From Streptomyces katrae (GTDB lineage Bacteria; Actinomycetota; Actinomycetes; Streptomycetales; Streptomycetaceae), in NCBI RefSeq assembly GCF_002028425.1, contig NZ_CP020042.1, positions 2,108,001-2,172,000 of the forward strand: a DNA stretch of 64,000 nucleotides, given 5' to 3'. The position numbers were made by a program, and so were the translations under genes. Positions 9,153-17,827 of the stretch are shown here, piece by piece; position 1 is the stretch's first letter; the number at the start of each line of letters is the position of its first letter. The notes beneath the pieces are model-generated. The model saw nothing but the letters and a program-made list of their open reading frames with translations. It searched no databases and was not told where the DNA came from.

Positions 9153-10000
9153 CGGACAAGACCATGACCCCCGACGAGGTGGTCGGGCGGCTGCGCAGCG
9201 GAATGACCCTCGGGATCGGCGGCTGGGGCTCCCGGCGCAAGCCGATGGCCCTGGTGCGGGCACTGCTCCGATCCGAGATCACCGATCTCACCGTGATCTC
9301 GTACGGCGGCCCCGACGTCGGGCTCCTCGCCGCCGCCGGACGCGTCCGCCGCCTGATCGCCCCCTTCGCCACCCTGGACTCCGTCCCGCTGGAGCCGCAC
9401 TTCCGGGCCGCGCGCGAGAGCGGCTCCCTCGTCCTCACCGAGTACGACGAGGCGATGTTCATGTGGGGCCTGCACGCCGCCGCGAACCGCCTCCCCTTCC
9501 TGCCCGTCCGCGCCGGCCTCGGCTCCGACGTCATGCGGGTCAACCCGGAGCTGCGCACCGTGACCTCCCCCTACGCCGACGGCGAGGAGTTCGTCGCCGT
9601 CCCCGCCCTGCGCATGGACGCGGCCCTCGTCCACCTCAACCGGGCCGACCGCCTCGGCAACGCCCAGTACCTGGGCCCCGACCCGTACTTCGACGACCTC
9701 TTCTGCGAGGCCGCCGACGCCGCGTACGTCTCCTGCGAGCAGCTGGTGGAGAGCGCCGAGCTCGCCAAGTCCGGCCCCCCGCAGTCCCTCCTGGTCAGCC
9801 GGCACTCGGTCACCGGGGTCGTGGAGACCCCGAACGGCGCGCACTTCACCTCCTGCGCGCCCGACTACGACCGCGACGAGGCCTTCCAGAAGCTGTACGC
9901 GACCACCCCCTGGCCCGAGTTCGCGGCCCGCTTCCTCTCCGGGGCGGGCGAGCACGACTACCAGAGCGCCGTCCGGACCTGGCAGGAGGAACAGCGATGA
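9149..10000 (+). CDS. ipdA: COCHEA-CoA hydrolase subunit alpha, IpdA-like
   Basis: A 283-residue class I CoA-transferase-fold protein with the N-terminal GGWGSRRKPMALVRALL loop and the DRLGNAQYLGPDPYFDDL segment typical of IpdA. IpdA and IpdB form a heteromeric enzyme that opens steroid ring C of COCHEA-CoA. Unlike true CoA-transferases the family acts as a hydrolase. It overlaps echA20 and ipdB by four bases on each side, so translation is coupled and the two subunits are made together. A strong AGGAGGAG site precedes the start. Confidence 0.87.
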   Translation: MTDKTMTPDEVVGRLRSGMTLGIGGWGSRRKPMALVRALLRSEITDLTVISYGGPDVGLLAAAGRVRRLIAPFATLDSVPLEPHFRAARESGSLVLTEYDEAMFMWGLHAAANRLPFLPVRAGLGSDVMRVNPELRTVTSPYADGEEFVAVPALRMDAALVHLNRADRLGNAQYLGPDPYFDDLFCEAADAAYVSCEQLVESAELAKSGPPQSLLVSRHSVTGVVETPNGAHFTSCAPDYDRDEAFQKLYATTPWPEFAARFLSGAGEHDYQSAVRTWQEEQR

Positions 10001-10725
10001 CCACGCGCGCCGAGTACTGCGTGATCGCCTGCGCCGAGGCCTGGCGCGGCGACGGGGAGGTACTGGCCAGCCCGATGGGCCTGATCCCCTCCTTCGGGGC
10101 GCGGCTGGCCAAGCGGACCTTCTCCCCCGACCTGCTGCTGACCGACGGCGAGGCGATGCTGGTGGGCCTGGACGGCACGGTGGAGGGCTGGCTCCCGTAC
10201 CGCCGCCACCTGGCGATGGTCACCGGCGGGCGGCGGCACGTGATGATGGGCGCCAGCCAGATCGACCGGTACGGCAACCAGAACATCTCCTGCATCGGCG
10301 ACTGGGAGCGGCCCTCCCGCCAGCTGCTGGGCGTGCGCGGCGCCCCCGTCAACACCCTCAACAATCCGGTGAGCTACTGGGTGCCCCGGCACTCCCCGAG
10401 GGTGTTCGTCGAGCGCGTCGACATGGTCAGCGGGGTGGGGTACGACCGCGCGGAGGCGGCCGGGCCGTCCGCGTCCCGCTTCCACCGGCTGCCGCGCGTG
10501 GTCAGCGACCTCGGGGTGTTCGACTTCGCCGGTCCCGGGCACGCGATGCGGCTGGCCTCCGTGCACCCGGGGGTCACGGTGGAGCAGGTCCGCGCGGCGA
10601 CCGCCTTCGAGCTCGCGATCGGCGAGGAGGTCCCGTTCACCCGTGAGCCCACGGCCGAGGAGCTGCGGCTGATCCGCGAGGTGATCGACCCGAAGGGCCT
10701 GCGCGACCGGGAGGTGCGGGGCTGA
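9997..10725 (+). CDS. ipdB: COCHEA-CoA hydrolase subunit beta, IpdB-like
   Basis: A 242-residue partner of IpdA with the class I CoA-transferase beta-subunit fold. Visible features are ASPMGLIPSFGARLAK, HVMMGASQIDRYGNQN and the VVSDLGVFDF segment near the C-terminus. The ATG lies within the ipdA stop (ATGA), with GGAGGA upstream. Gene order echA20-ipdA-ipdB-ipdC is the conserved mycobacterial/rhodococcal arrangement for breakdown of steroid rings C and D. Confidence 0.87.
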   Translation: MTTRAEYCVIACAEAWRGDGEVLASPMGLIPSFGARLAKRTFSPDLLLTDGEAMLVGLDGTVEGWLPYRRHLAMVTGGRRHVMMGASQIDRYGNQNISCIGDWERPSRQLLGVRGAPVNTLNNPVSYWVPRHSPRVFVERVDMVSGVGYDRAEAAGPSASRFHRLPRVVSDLGVFDFAGPGHAMRLASVHPGVTVEQVRAATAFELAIGEEVPFTREPTAEELRLIREVIDPKGLRDREVRG

Positions 10726-10726
10726 C

Positions 10727-11824
10727 ATGGCGGAACGGGAGTGGCACACGGCGTTCACCAAGCTGGTCGGGGTCCGCTACCCGATCGTGCAGACGGGCAT
10801 GGGCTGGGTGGCCGGCCCGCGGCTGGTGTCGGCGGCGGCGGAGGCGGGGGCGCTGGGCATCCTGGCCTCGGCGACGATGACGACGGAGCAGCTGCGCGCG
10901 GCGGTCCAGGAGGTGCGCTCGCGCACGGACGCCCCGTTCGGGGTGAACCTGCGGGCGGACGCGGGGGACGCGGCCGAGCGGGTCGGGCTGATCATCGACG
11001 AGGGCGTGCGGGTGGCGTCGTTCGCGCTGGCCCCGTCCCGGGAGCTGATCGCCCGGCTGAAGGACGCCGGGGTGGTGGTGATCCCCTCGGTGGGGGCGCG
11101 CCGGCACGCCGAGAAGGTCGCGGCCTGGGGCGCCGACGCGGTGATCGTGCAGGGCGGGGAGGGCGGCGGGCACACCGGGGACGTGGCCACGACGGTGCTG
11201 CTGCCCCAGGTGGTCGACGCCGTGGACATCCCGGTGGTGGCGGCGGGCGGTTTCCGTGACGGGCGGGGGCTGGTGGCGGCGCTGGCGTACGGGGCCGCGG
11301 GCATCGCCATGGGCACCCGGTTCCTGCTGACCTCCGATTCGACGGTGCCGGACGCCGTGAAGGCGGAGTACCTGAAGGCGACCGTCAAGGACGTCACCGT
11401 CACCACGGCGGTGGACGGGCTGCCGCACCGGATGCTGCGGACCGAGCTGGTGGCCTCCCTGGAGCGTGCCGGCCGTGCGCGGGCGCTGGCCCGGGCGGTG
11501 CGGCACGCCGCGGGCTTCCGGAAGCTGTCGGGGCTGTCGTGGTCTCGGATGGTGCGCGACGGCCTGGCGATGAAGCACGGCAAGGACCTGTCCTGGAGCC
11601 AGGTCCTGCTCGCCGCGAACACCCCGATGCTCCTGAAGGCGTCCATGGTCGAGGGCCGTACGGACCTCGGTGTCATGGCATCGGGCCAGGTCGCGGGGGT
11701 GATCGAGGATCTGCCGTCGTGTGCGGAGCTCGTCGACCGCGTCATGGCCGAAGCGCACACCGTGCTGGACCGGCTGCACGCGTCCGGTCCGCACCCGCTC
11801 GGCACCCTGCCACCACCAGGGTGA
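10727..11824 (+). CDS. ipdC: Flavin-dependent oxidoreductase, nitronate monooxygenase-like, IpdC
   Basis: A 365-residue TIM-barrel FMN protein of the 2-nitropropane dioxygenase/enoyl reductase family. It opens TKLVGVRYPIVQTGMGWVAG and has QGGEGGGHTGDV, AAGGFRDGRGL and AAGIAMGTRFLLT, which are phosphate- and flavin-binding signatures. One base separates it from the ipdB stop. Sequence type and position match IpdC of the mycobacterial HIP pathway, whose deletion blocks ring C/D degradation. The exact redox step is less certain than for EchA20 and IpdAB. Confidence 0.82.
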   Translation: MAEREWHTAFTKLVGVRYPIVQTGMGWVAGPRLVSAAAEAGALGILASATMTTEQLRAAVQEVRSRTDAPFGVNLRADAGDAAERVGLIIDEGVRVASFALAPSRELIARLKDAGVVVIPSVGARRHAEKVAAWGADAVIVQGGEGGGHTGDVATTVLLPQVVDAVDIPVVAAGGFRDGRGLVAALAYGAAGIAMGTRFLLTSDSTVPDAVKAEYLKATVKDVTVTTAVDGLPHRMLRTELVASLERAGRARALARAVRHAAGFRKLSGLSWSRMVRDGLAMKHGKDLSWSQVLLAANTPMLLKASMVEGRTDLGVMASGQVAGVIEDLPSCAELVDRVMAEAHTVLDRLHASGPHPLGTLPPPG

Positions 11825-11853
11825 TCCCCTTCTCCGTCACAGGAGTCGCCCGT

Positions 11854-12789
11854 ATGAGACGTGCCCGCATCCGCCTGGCGACCGCGGCGACCGCCGCCGC
11901 GCTCGTCCTCGGAACCCTGCCCGCCGCCGCGTACGCGGCGGCGGCTCCGGCAACCGCGGCCCGTGCATGGCACCACCAGCTCCAGTCGCCGTCCCCGGCG
12001 ATCCGGCAGATCCCGCTCCAGGGAGCCGTCAACCTCCGGGACATCGGCGGTTATTACACGTACGCCGGCGGCCAGGTCCGCCAGGGGCTGGTCTACCGCT
12101 CCGACGCACTGAACAAGCTGACCGCGGCGGACATCACCACCGTCTCCGGTCTCGGCCTCACGAAGGCCGTCGATTTCCGCATCCCGATGGAGCTCCAGTA
12201 CGACGGCGCCGACAGGCTGCCGCCGGGGCTCTCCCCCACGTCCCGCCCGGTCAGCGACCTGGGCCTGTACGCCACCCTGGTCGGCGCAATATCCAGCGGC
12301 GACCCCGTCAAGCAGGAGCAGATGCTGGGCGGCGGGCGGGCCGAGGCCTACATGCGGGACGTCTACCGCACGTTCGTGACGAGCCCCGAGAACCGGGCGC
12401 AGTTCGCGGCGACGCTGCGGGAGATCGCGGACGGCGCCCAGGGCCCGCTGCTCTACCACTGCACCTCGGGCAAGGACCGGACGGGGTGGATGAGCTATGT
12501 CCTGCTGCGCGCGCTGGCCGTGCCGCAGGCGACGGCCGAGAGCGACTACCTGGCCTCGAACACCTTCCGGGCGGCGTACGACGCCCAGGTGCGCGCGGGT
12601 CTGAAGCAGTCGGGCCGGATGCAGAACCCGGACCTGCTGATCCCGCTTCAGGAGGTCCGCCAGGACTACCTGGACGCGGCGACCGCCCGGATGGAGGCCG
12701 ACTACGGCAGCTTCTACGGGTATCTGACGGACGGTCTGGGCCTGGACCTGCGGACGCTGTCGAAGCTCCAGGGCAAGCTGGTCCGGTAA
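11854..12789 (+). CDS. Secreted protein-tyrosine-phosphatase-like phosphatase
   Basis: A 311-residue exported protein. The signal peptide is residues 1-28 (RRARIRLATAATAAALVLG, ending YAAAA). The catalytic domain belongs to the Y_phosphatase3 type found in many actinobacteria: NLRDIGGY early, and the P-loop HCTSGKDRTG (CX5R, Cys and Arg present) near residue 207. AGGAG lies 8 bases before the ATG. It starts only 29 bases after ipdC on the same strand, so it may be transcribed with the steroid genes although it has no known role there. It is not part of the conserved steroid cluster and looks like a local insertion. Confidence 0.85.
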   Translation: MRRARIRLATAATAAALVLGTLPAAAYAAAAPATAARAWHHQLQSPSPAIRQIPLQGAVNLRDIGGYYTYAGGQVRQGLVYRSDALNKLTAADITTVSGLGLTKAVDFRIPMELQYDGADRLPPGLSPTSRPVSDLGLYATLVGAISSGDPVKQEQMLGGGRAEAYMRDVYRTFVTSPENRAQFAATLREIADGAQGPLLYHCTSGKDRTGWMSYVLLRALAVPQATAESDYLASNTFRAAYDAQVRAGLKQSGRMQNPDLLIPLQEVRQDYLDAATARMEADYGSFYGYLTDGLGLDLRTLSKLQGKLVR

Positions 12790-12871
12790 CGCGTGAAGGT
12801 CCCGGCCGGGACGGGCCGGGAGGGCCGGGCACGGCCGGTACCGGGTAACGGCCGGGACGGGCCGGGAACGC

Positions 12872-12909
12872 GCGACGGCGCCGGGCGGTGTTCCGCCCGG
12901 CGCCGTCGC
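12872..12909. terminator. 17-bp hairpin between phosphatase and DEAD-box genes
   Basis: A perfect stem GCGACGGCGCCGGGCGG (12872-12888) pairs with 12893-12909 around the loop TGTT. It lies between convergent stop codons (12789 and 12932) and can end both transcripts. GC-rich near-repeats (GGCCGGGACGGGCCGGG) occur twice just before it. Confidence 0.85.
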
Positions 12910-12931
12910 CGTCGTGTCAGGGGTACGGGCG

Positions 12932-14623
12932 TCAGACCGCCCGGCGCCGGCCCTGCCCGCCGGTGCCGACGCGGCTGCGCGCCGAGGCCGCGGCCGCGCC
13001 GCCGCCACCGGAGGCGGAGCCTGCCGTACCGCGCCGGCCCTGGCCGGCGGAGCCGGAGCCCTGGCCGCCGCCCTGGGCGCGGCGGCTCTGGCCCGACCCG
13101 GAGCCGGCGGGGGCCTGGCCGGAGCCCGCCGCGCCGGAGGCGGCGCGGCGGCCGCGGCCGCCGGAGGCGGGGGCCGCGGAAGCGCCGGAGCGCTGGCCGC
13201 CGCCCGAGCGGCGGCGCGAGGAGCCCGAGCCGGAACCGGAACCGGAGCGCGCCTTGGGCTGCGCGGGCGGCTGGGGGACCTCCAGGACGACGGGGATGCC
13301 GGAGGGCTCGCGGGCGCCGGTCAGCTGGACGAGTTCCGCGTCGGAGGACTTGATCTGGGCCGTGCGCGGGGAGATCCCGGCGTCCGACATCAGGCGGGTC
13401 ATGTCCCGCTTCTGGTCGGGCAGGACCAGGGTGACCACGCTGCCGGACTCGCCGGCGCGGGCGGTGCGGCCGCCGCGGTGCAGGTAGTCCTTGTGGTCGG
13501 TGGGCGGGTCGATGTTGACGACCAGGTCGAGGTCGTCGATGTGGATGCCGCGCGCGGCCACGTTGGTGGCGATCAGCGCGGTGACCTCGCCGCTCTTGAA
13601 CCAGTCCAGGGTGCGGTTGCGCTGCGGCTGGGAGCGGCCGCCGTGCAGGCCGGAGGCGCGCACGCCCTCGGCGAGGAGCTTCTTGACCATGCGGTCGACG
13701 CCGCGCTTGGTGTCGACGAACATGATGACCCGGCCGTCACGAGCGGCTATGCGCGTGGCCACGGCCTTCTTGTCGGTCTCGTCCATGACGTACAGGACGT
13801 GGTGCTCCATGGTGGTGACCGCGCCGGCCGACGGGTCGACGGAGTGGCCGACCGGGTCGGTCAGGAACATCTTGACGAGTTTGTCGACGTTCTTGTCGAG
13901 GGTCGCCGAGAAGAGCATGGTCTGGCCGCCGGGCTCGACCTGCTTGAGCAGGGCGGTGACCTGCGGCATGAAGCCCATGTCGGTCATCTGGTCGGCCTCG
14001 TCGAGGACGGTGATCGAGACCTGCGAGAGGTCGGCGTCACCGCGGTCGATGAGGTCCTTGAGGCGGCCGGGGGTGGCGACGAGCACCTCGGCGCCGCGGC
14101 GCAGCGCGCCGGCCTGCCGGTTGAGGGACATGCCGCCGACGACGGTCGCGAGGCGCAGGTTTACGGCCGTGGCGTACGGGGTCAGGGCGTCGGTGACCTG
14201 CTGGGCGAGCTCGCGGGTCGGGACGAGGACCAGCGCGAGCGGCGCCTTGGGCTGGGCCCGGCGGCCGCTGGTGCGGGCGAGGAGGGCCAGGCCGAAGGCG
14301 AGGGTCTTGCCGGAGCCGGTGCGGCCGCGGCCGAGGAGGTCACGGCCGGCGAGGGAGTTCGGCAGCGTGGCGGCCTGGATGGGGAACGGTTCGGTCACGC
14401 CCTGGGCCGCGAGGGTCTTCAGCAGCGCCTCGGGCATGTCCATGTCCTCGAACGCGGGCACCGGCGGGAGGGCCGGGGTCTTCGGTTCGGGCATGGTGAA
14501 TTCCTGGGGCCGGGCGACAGGAGCGGACTTCTGCCGTCCCGCGCCAGCCTTCGGACGCCCCTGGGCCGCACCTCGACCCCGGGTGGGGCGGCGGCTGGGT
14601 CGTGCGGAGCTGGAGCTGGTCAT
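12932..14623 (-). CDS. DEAD-box ATP-dependent RNA helicase
   Basis: A 563-residue helicase. A basic N-terminal extension (1 to about 45) is followed by the Q-motif region and motif I GRGRTGSGKT, then PTRELAQQ (Ia), TPGRL (Ib), VLDEADQM (II), LFSATL (III), IMFVDT (IV), ATNVAARGIHIDDLDLV (V) and HRGGRTARAG (VI). From about residue 430 the C-terminus is a Gly/Ser/Arg-rich basic tail of degenerate repeats, typical of RNA-binding RGG-like tails. AGGAGGG lies 9 bases before ATG 14623. It lies directly downstream of the cold-shock gene on the same strand, separated by a hairpin, which suggests RNA remodelling in the cold. Confidence 0.93.
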   Translation of the reverse strand: MTSSSSARPSRRPTRGRGAAQGRPKAGAGRQKSAPVARPQEFTMPEPKTPALPPVPAFEDMDMPEALLKTLAAQGVTEPFPIQAATLPNSLAGRDLLGRGRTGSGKTLAFGLALLARTSGRRAQPKAPLALVLVPTRELAQQVTDALTPYATAVNLRLATVVGGMSLNRQAGALRRGAEVLVATPGRLKDLIDRGDADLSQVSITVLDEADQMTDMGFMPQVTALLKQVEPGGQTMLFSATLDKNVDKLVKMFLTDPVGHSVDPSAGAVTTMEHHVLYVMDETDKKAVATRIAARDGRVIMFVDTKRGVDRMVKKLLAEGVRASGLHGGRSQPQRNRTLDWFKSGEVTALIATNVAARGIHIDDLDLVVNIDPPTDHKDYLHRGGRTARAGESGSVVTLVLPDQKRDMTRLMSDAGISPRTAQIKSSDAELVQLTGAREPSGIPVVLEVPQPPAQPKARSGSGSGSGSSRRRSGGGQRSGASAAPASGGRGRRAASGAAGSGQAPAGSGSGQSRRAQGGGQGSGSAGQGRRGTAGSASGGGGAAAASARSRVGTGGQGRRRAV

Positions 14624-14679
14624 GCGAGAAAGCCCTCCTGAAACCGGCAGGTAAAACAAAGGTCGAGACAGCAGACAAG

Positions 14680-14711
14680 CCGGGGTCCGCACCTCGCGGT
14701 GCGGACCCCGG
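14680..14711 (-). terminator. 14-bp hairpin after the cold-shock gene
   Basis: CCGGGGTCCGCACC (14680-14693) pairs perfectly with 14698-14711 around the tetraloop TCGC. It is 14 bases past the cold-shock stop and just upstream of the helicase gene, so it probably ends or attenuates the cold-shock transcript before the helicase. TTTGTTTT follows about 20 bases later on the minus strand. Confidence 0.8.
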
Positions 14712-14724
14712 CATGCTGGGAAAA

Positions 14725-14928
14725 TTAGGCGGGGATGATGTTCTCCGCCTGGGGGCCCTTCTGGCCCTGCGTCACGTCGAAGGACACGCGCTGGCCCTCG
14801 GTGAGCTCACGGAAGCCAGAGGTGGCGATGTTCGAGTAGTGGGCGAAGACGTCCGGGCCGCCGCCGTCCTGCTCGATGAAGCCGAAGCCCTTTTCCGAGT
14901 TGAACCACTTCACGGTGCCAAGTGCCAT
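14725..14928 (-). CDS. Cold-shock protein, CspA family
   Basis: A 67-residue single OB-fold protein, [20 protein letters not shown] at the start, with both RNA-binding motifs (KGFGFI and DVFAHYS) intact. It binds single-stranded RNA/DNA and acts as an RNA chaperone. AGGAGA lies 6 bases before the ATG. The gene is followed by a strong hairpin and then the DEAD-box helicase on the same strand, a functional pairing seen in cold adaptation. Streptomyces carry several CspA-type copies, so the symbol is left open. Confidence 0.95.
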   Translation of the reverse strand: MALGTVKWFNSEKGFGFIEQDGGGPDVFAHYSNIATSGFRELTEGQRVSFDVTQGQKGPQAENIIPA

Positions 14929-15163
14929 TTGAATCTCCTGAATAGGCGGCAAGGGCCCCATCCGGGAGATTCCGGCAAAAACAATAAAAGCGCCCGCGGA
15001 GCATTCCCGTCAGGCGCACATAAAGTTCATGGGTACCACAACTGCAACGCCACCAAGCTAGCACACCTCGACGGGATACCGCTGCTGTCTTCCGTCCCGG
15101 CGGGGTCGCGCGCCTCGGACCCCGCCCGTCCCGGCCCCTTCCCGGCCCTGTCCCGCCCCCGTG
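14929..15163 (-). promoter_or_regulatory. Promoter and leader region of the cold-shock gene
   Basis: A 235-base gene-free stretch between the fadA6 stop and the cold-shock start. Part of it (about 14960-15060) is noticeably less GC-rich than its surroundings, including AAAAACAATAAAAGCG near 14976, which fits a structured, AT-containing 5' leader of the kind common before cspA genes. No precise -10/-35 assignment is made. Confidence 0.4.
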
Positions 15164-16321
15164 TCAGAGGCGTTCGATGATCGTGACGTTGGCCTGGCCG
15201 CCGCCCTCGCACATCGTCTGGAGGCCGTAGCGGCCGCCGGTCCGTTCCAGTTCGTGCAGGAGCGTGGTCATCAGCTTCACGCCGGTCGCCCCCAGCGGGT
15301 GACCCAGGGCTATGGCGCCGCCGTTGACGTTCACCCGGGCGGGGTCGGCGCCCGTCTCCTTCAGCCAGGCCAGCACGACCGGGGCGAAGGCCTCGTTGAT
15401 CTCGACCAGGTCGATGGCGTCGAGGGTCAGGCCGGTCTTCTTCAGCGCGTGGGCGGTGGCCGGGATCGGGGCGGACAGCATCCGGATGGGGTCCTCGCCG
15501 CGCACCGACAGGTGGTGGATGCGGGCACGGGGGGTGAGGCCGTGTTCCGCGACCGCCCGCTCGGAGGCGATCAGCATCGCCGCCGCGCCGTCGGAGACCT
15601 GGGAGGAGACGGCGGCCGTGATGGTGCCGCCCTCGACCACCGGCCTGAGGCCCGCCATCTTCTCCAGGCTGGTGTCGCGGCGCGGCCCCTCGTCCACGGT
15701 CACGTCCCCGTACGGGACGGTCTCACGGTCGAAGCGGCCCTCGTCGATGGCCCGGACGGCCCGCCGGTGGGAGGTCAGGGCGAACTCCTCCATGTCCCGC
15801 CGGGAGATCCCCCACTTCTCGGCGATGAGCTGCGCGCCGTGGAACTGGTTGACGGGGGCGTCCCCGTACCGGGCGCGCCAGCCCTGCGAGCCGGCGTAGG
15901 GGCCCTCGGTGAGGCCCAGGGGTTCGGCCGCCTGGCGGGAGGCGAAGGCGATGGGGATCATCGACATGTTCTGGGTGCCGCCCGCGACGACCAGGTCCTG
16001 GGTGCCGGAGAGAACGCCCTGCGCGGCGAAGTGCACGGCCTGCTGTGAGGAGCCGCACTGCCGGTCGACGGTGACCCCGGGGACCTCCTCGGGCAGCCCG
16101 GCGGCCAGCCAGGCGGTCCGTGCGATGTCCCCCGCCTGCGGGCCCACCGTGTCCAGGCAGCCGAACACCACGTCCTCGACGGCGGCCGGGTCCACGCCGG
16201 ACCGTTCGACCAGCGCCTTGAGGACGTGCGCCCCCAGGTCGGCGGGGTGGACCCCGGACAGTCCGCCGCCGCGCCGGCCCACGGGGGTGCGTACGGCGTC
16301 GACTATGTAGGCCTCGGGCAT
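15164..16321 (-). CDS. fadA6: Acetyl-CoA acetyltransferase (thiolase), FadA6-like
   Basis: A 385-residue thiolase. The nucleophilic Cys is in VDRQCGSSQQAVHFAAQ near residue 90. The C-terminal His and Cys sites are GGAIALGHPLGATG and CEGGGQANVT. It opens MPEAYIVDAVRTPVGRRGGGL. In the HIP pathway FadA6 thiolytically cleaves a late ring C/D-derived CoA thioester. GAGGAG lies 7 bases before the ATG. It is the third gene of a leftward operon (SDR, TetR, fadA6), the same order as ipdF-kstR2-fadA6 in mycobacteria. Confidence 0.85.
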   Translation of the reverse strand: MPEAYIVDAVRTPVGRRGGGLSGVHPADLGAHVLKALVERSGVDPAAVEDVVFGCLDTVGPQAGDIARTAWLAAGLPEEVPGVTVDRQCGSSQQAVHFAAQGVLSGTQDLVVAGGTQNMSMIPIAFASRQAAEPLGLTEGPYAGSQGWRARYGDAPVNQFHGAQLIAEKWGISRRDMEEFALTSHRRAVRAIDEGRFDRETVPYGDVTVDEGPRRDTSLEKMAGLRPVVEGGTITAAVSSQVSDGAAAMLIASERAVAEHGLTPRARIHHLSVRGEDPIRMLSAPIPATAHALKKTGLTLDAIDLVEINEAFAPVVLAWLKETGADPARVNVNGGAIALGHPLGATGVKLMTTLLHELERTGGRYGLQTMCEGGGQANVTIIERL

Positions 16322-16350
16322 CGGGGGCTCCTCTGCTGGCTGCGGGCGTT

Positions 16351-16989
16351 CTAGGGGCGTACGGCGATCCCGTCGAGCACCATCGAGAGGTACTGGCGGG
16401 CGATCTCCTCGGGGCTGTGCTGTCCGCCCGGCCGGTACCAGGACGCCGCGACCCACACCGTGTCGCGCACGAAGCGGTAGGTGAGGCGGATGTCGAGGTC
16501 GGCCCGGAAGACACGGGCGGCGACGCCCCGCTCCAGCGTCCCCAGCCACGCCTTCTCGAACTTCACCTGCGAGTCCGAGAGGTAGTGGAAGCGGGGCTGC
16601 GCGGAGAGGGTGCGGGCCTCCTTCTGGTAGATCGCGACGGCGGCGCGGTGCCGGTCGATCTCCCGGAAGGACTCGGTGACGAGGGCCTCGATGGTCTCCC
16701 GGGGGCCGAGACCGGCGGCGAGGACGGTGTCGTAGCCGTCCCACAGCTCGTTCAGGAAGGCCGAGAGGATCTCGTCGAGCATCGATTCCTTGGAATCGAA
16801 GTGGTAGTAGAGGCTGCCGGCGAGCATCCCGGCGGCGTCGGCGATCTTGCGGACGGTGGTGGCGTTGTAGCCCTGGGCGGCGAAGACCTCGGCGGCGGTG
16901 GCGAGGAGTTCGCGGCGCCGCTCGGGGGAGGGGGTCACCTGCGGCTTCTTCTTCGCACCGGGCTCGGCGGTCGGCTTGTTCGTTGGCAC
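16351..16989 (-). CDS. TetR-family repressor, KstR2-like
   Basis: A 212-residue TetR protein. The helix-turn-helix is RRRELLATAAEVFAAQGYNA, then TVRKIADAAGMLAGSLYYHF, with a ligand domain behind it. In mycobacteria the regulator at this place is KstR2, which senses HIP-CoA and represses the ring C/D genes. It lies between the SDR and the thiolase in one operon controlled by the palindrome at 17834, so it probably also represses itself. The operator found here differs from the published mycobacterial KstR2 consensus. GTG 16989 is the longest start that avoids overlap with the upstream gene; a start nearer the HTH is possible. Confidence 0.78.
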   Translation of the reverse strand: MPTNKPTAEPGAKKKPQVTPSPERRRELLATAAEVFAAQGYNATTVRKIADAAGMLAGSLYYHFDSKESMLDEILSAFLNELWDGYDTVLAAGLGPRETIEALVTESFREIDRHRAAVAIYQKEARTLSAQPRFHYLSDSQVKFEKAWLGTLERGVAARVFRADLDIRLTYRFVRDTVWVAASWYRPGGQHSPEEIARQYLSMVLDGIAVRP

Positions 16990-17009
16990 GGGCCCATTCT
17001 GGTCCGGGT

Positions 17010-17816
17010 CTAGGGGTGCTGGCTGCTGACCGAGACCGTCTCGCCCGTCATGTAGGACGAGTAGCCGCTGGCCAGGAAGACGATGACGTTGGCGACCTCC
17101 CACGGCTCGGCGTACCGGCCGAAGGCCTCGCGGGCGGTGAGTTCGGCCAGCAGTTCCTCGCTGGTGACCTTCACCAGGTGCGGGTGCATGGCCAGGCTCG
17201 GGGCGACCGCGTTGATCCGTACGCCGAACGCTGCGGCCTCCAGTGCCGCGCAGCGGGTCAGGGCCATCACCCCGGCCTTGGCGGCGGCGTAGTGGGCCTG
17301 GCCGGTCTGGGCGCGCCAGCCGATGACGGAGGCGTTGTTGACGATGACGCCGGTGCGCCCGGCGTCCTTCAGGGCGCGCAGGGCGGCGCGGGTGCAACGG
17401 AAGGTGCCGTTCAGGGTGACGTCGAGGACGCGGGTCCACTGCTCGTCGGTCATGTCGACGAGGTCGGCGGTGCCGCCGAGCCCCGCGTTGTTGACCACGA
17501 CGTCGAGACCGCCGTGGAGCCGCCCGGCGTGCGCGAACAGGGCCCGGACCTGGTCCTCCTCCGTGACGTCACAGGGCAGGGAGGCGATCCGGTCCGCGCC
17601 GAACCCGGCGGCGAGGGCGGCCTCGGTCTCCTTGAGGCGACGGGCATGGGCGTCGCTGATCAGGACGCGGGCCCCCTCCTCCAGGAAGCGGCGGGCGGTG
17701 GCGCCGCCGATCCCGGCTCCGGCCGCGGCCGTGATGACGGCGGTGCGGCCGCGCAGCAGACCGTGGGCGGGGACGTAGGCGGGCGCCTCGTTGCGGAACT
17801 CCTCGACGCTGCTCAT
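17010..17816 (-). CDS. SDR-family dehydrogenase, IpdF-like (Rv3559c type)
   Basis: A 268-residue SDR whose nucleotide motif is the atypical AAAGAGIGGATARRFLEEGA. NNAG is near residue 108, the catalytic Ser is in NNASVIG and the YxxxK is YAAAK. The long N-terminal lead (SVEEFRNEAPAYVPAHGLLRG) is characteristic of the Rv3559c/IpdF group, a hydroxyacyl-CoA dehydrogenase in steroid ring C/D catabolism. It is the first gene of the leftward operon. A -10-like TAGGTT lies about 11 bases before the ATG and abuts the operator, implying a very short leader. Confidence 0.78.
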   Translation of the reverse strand: MSSVEEFRNEAPAYVPAHGLLRGRTAVITAAAGAGIGGATARRFLEEGARVLISDAHARRLKETEAALAAGFGADRIASLPCDVTEEDQVRALFAHAGRLHGGLDVVVNNAGLGGTADLVDMTDEQWTRVLDVTLNGTFRCTRAALRALKDAGRTGVIVNNASVIGWRAQTGQAHYAAAKAGVMALTRCAALEAAAFGVRINAVAPSLAMHPHLVKVTSEELLAELTAREAFGRYAEPWEVANVIVFLASGYSSYMTGETVSVSSQHP

Positions 17817-17827
17817 GGCCGTACGTT

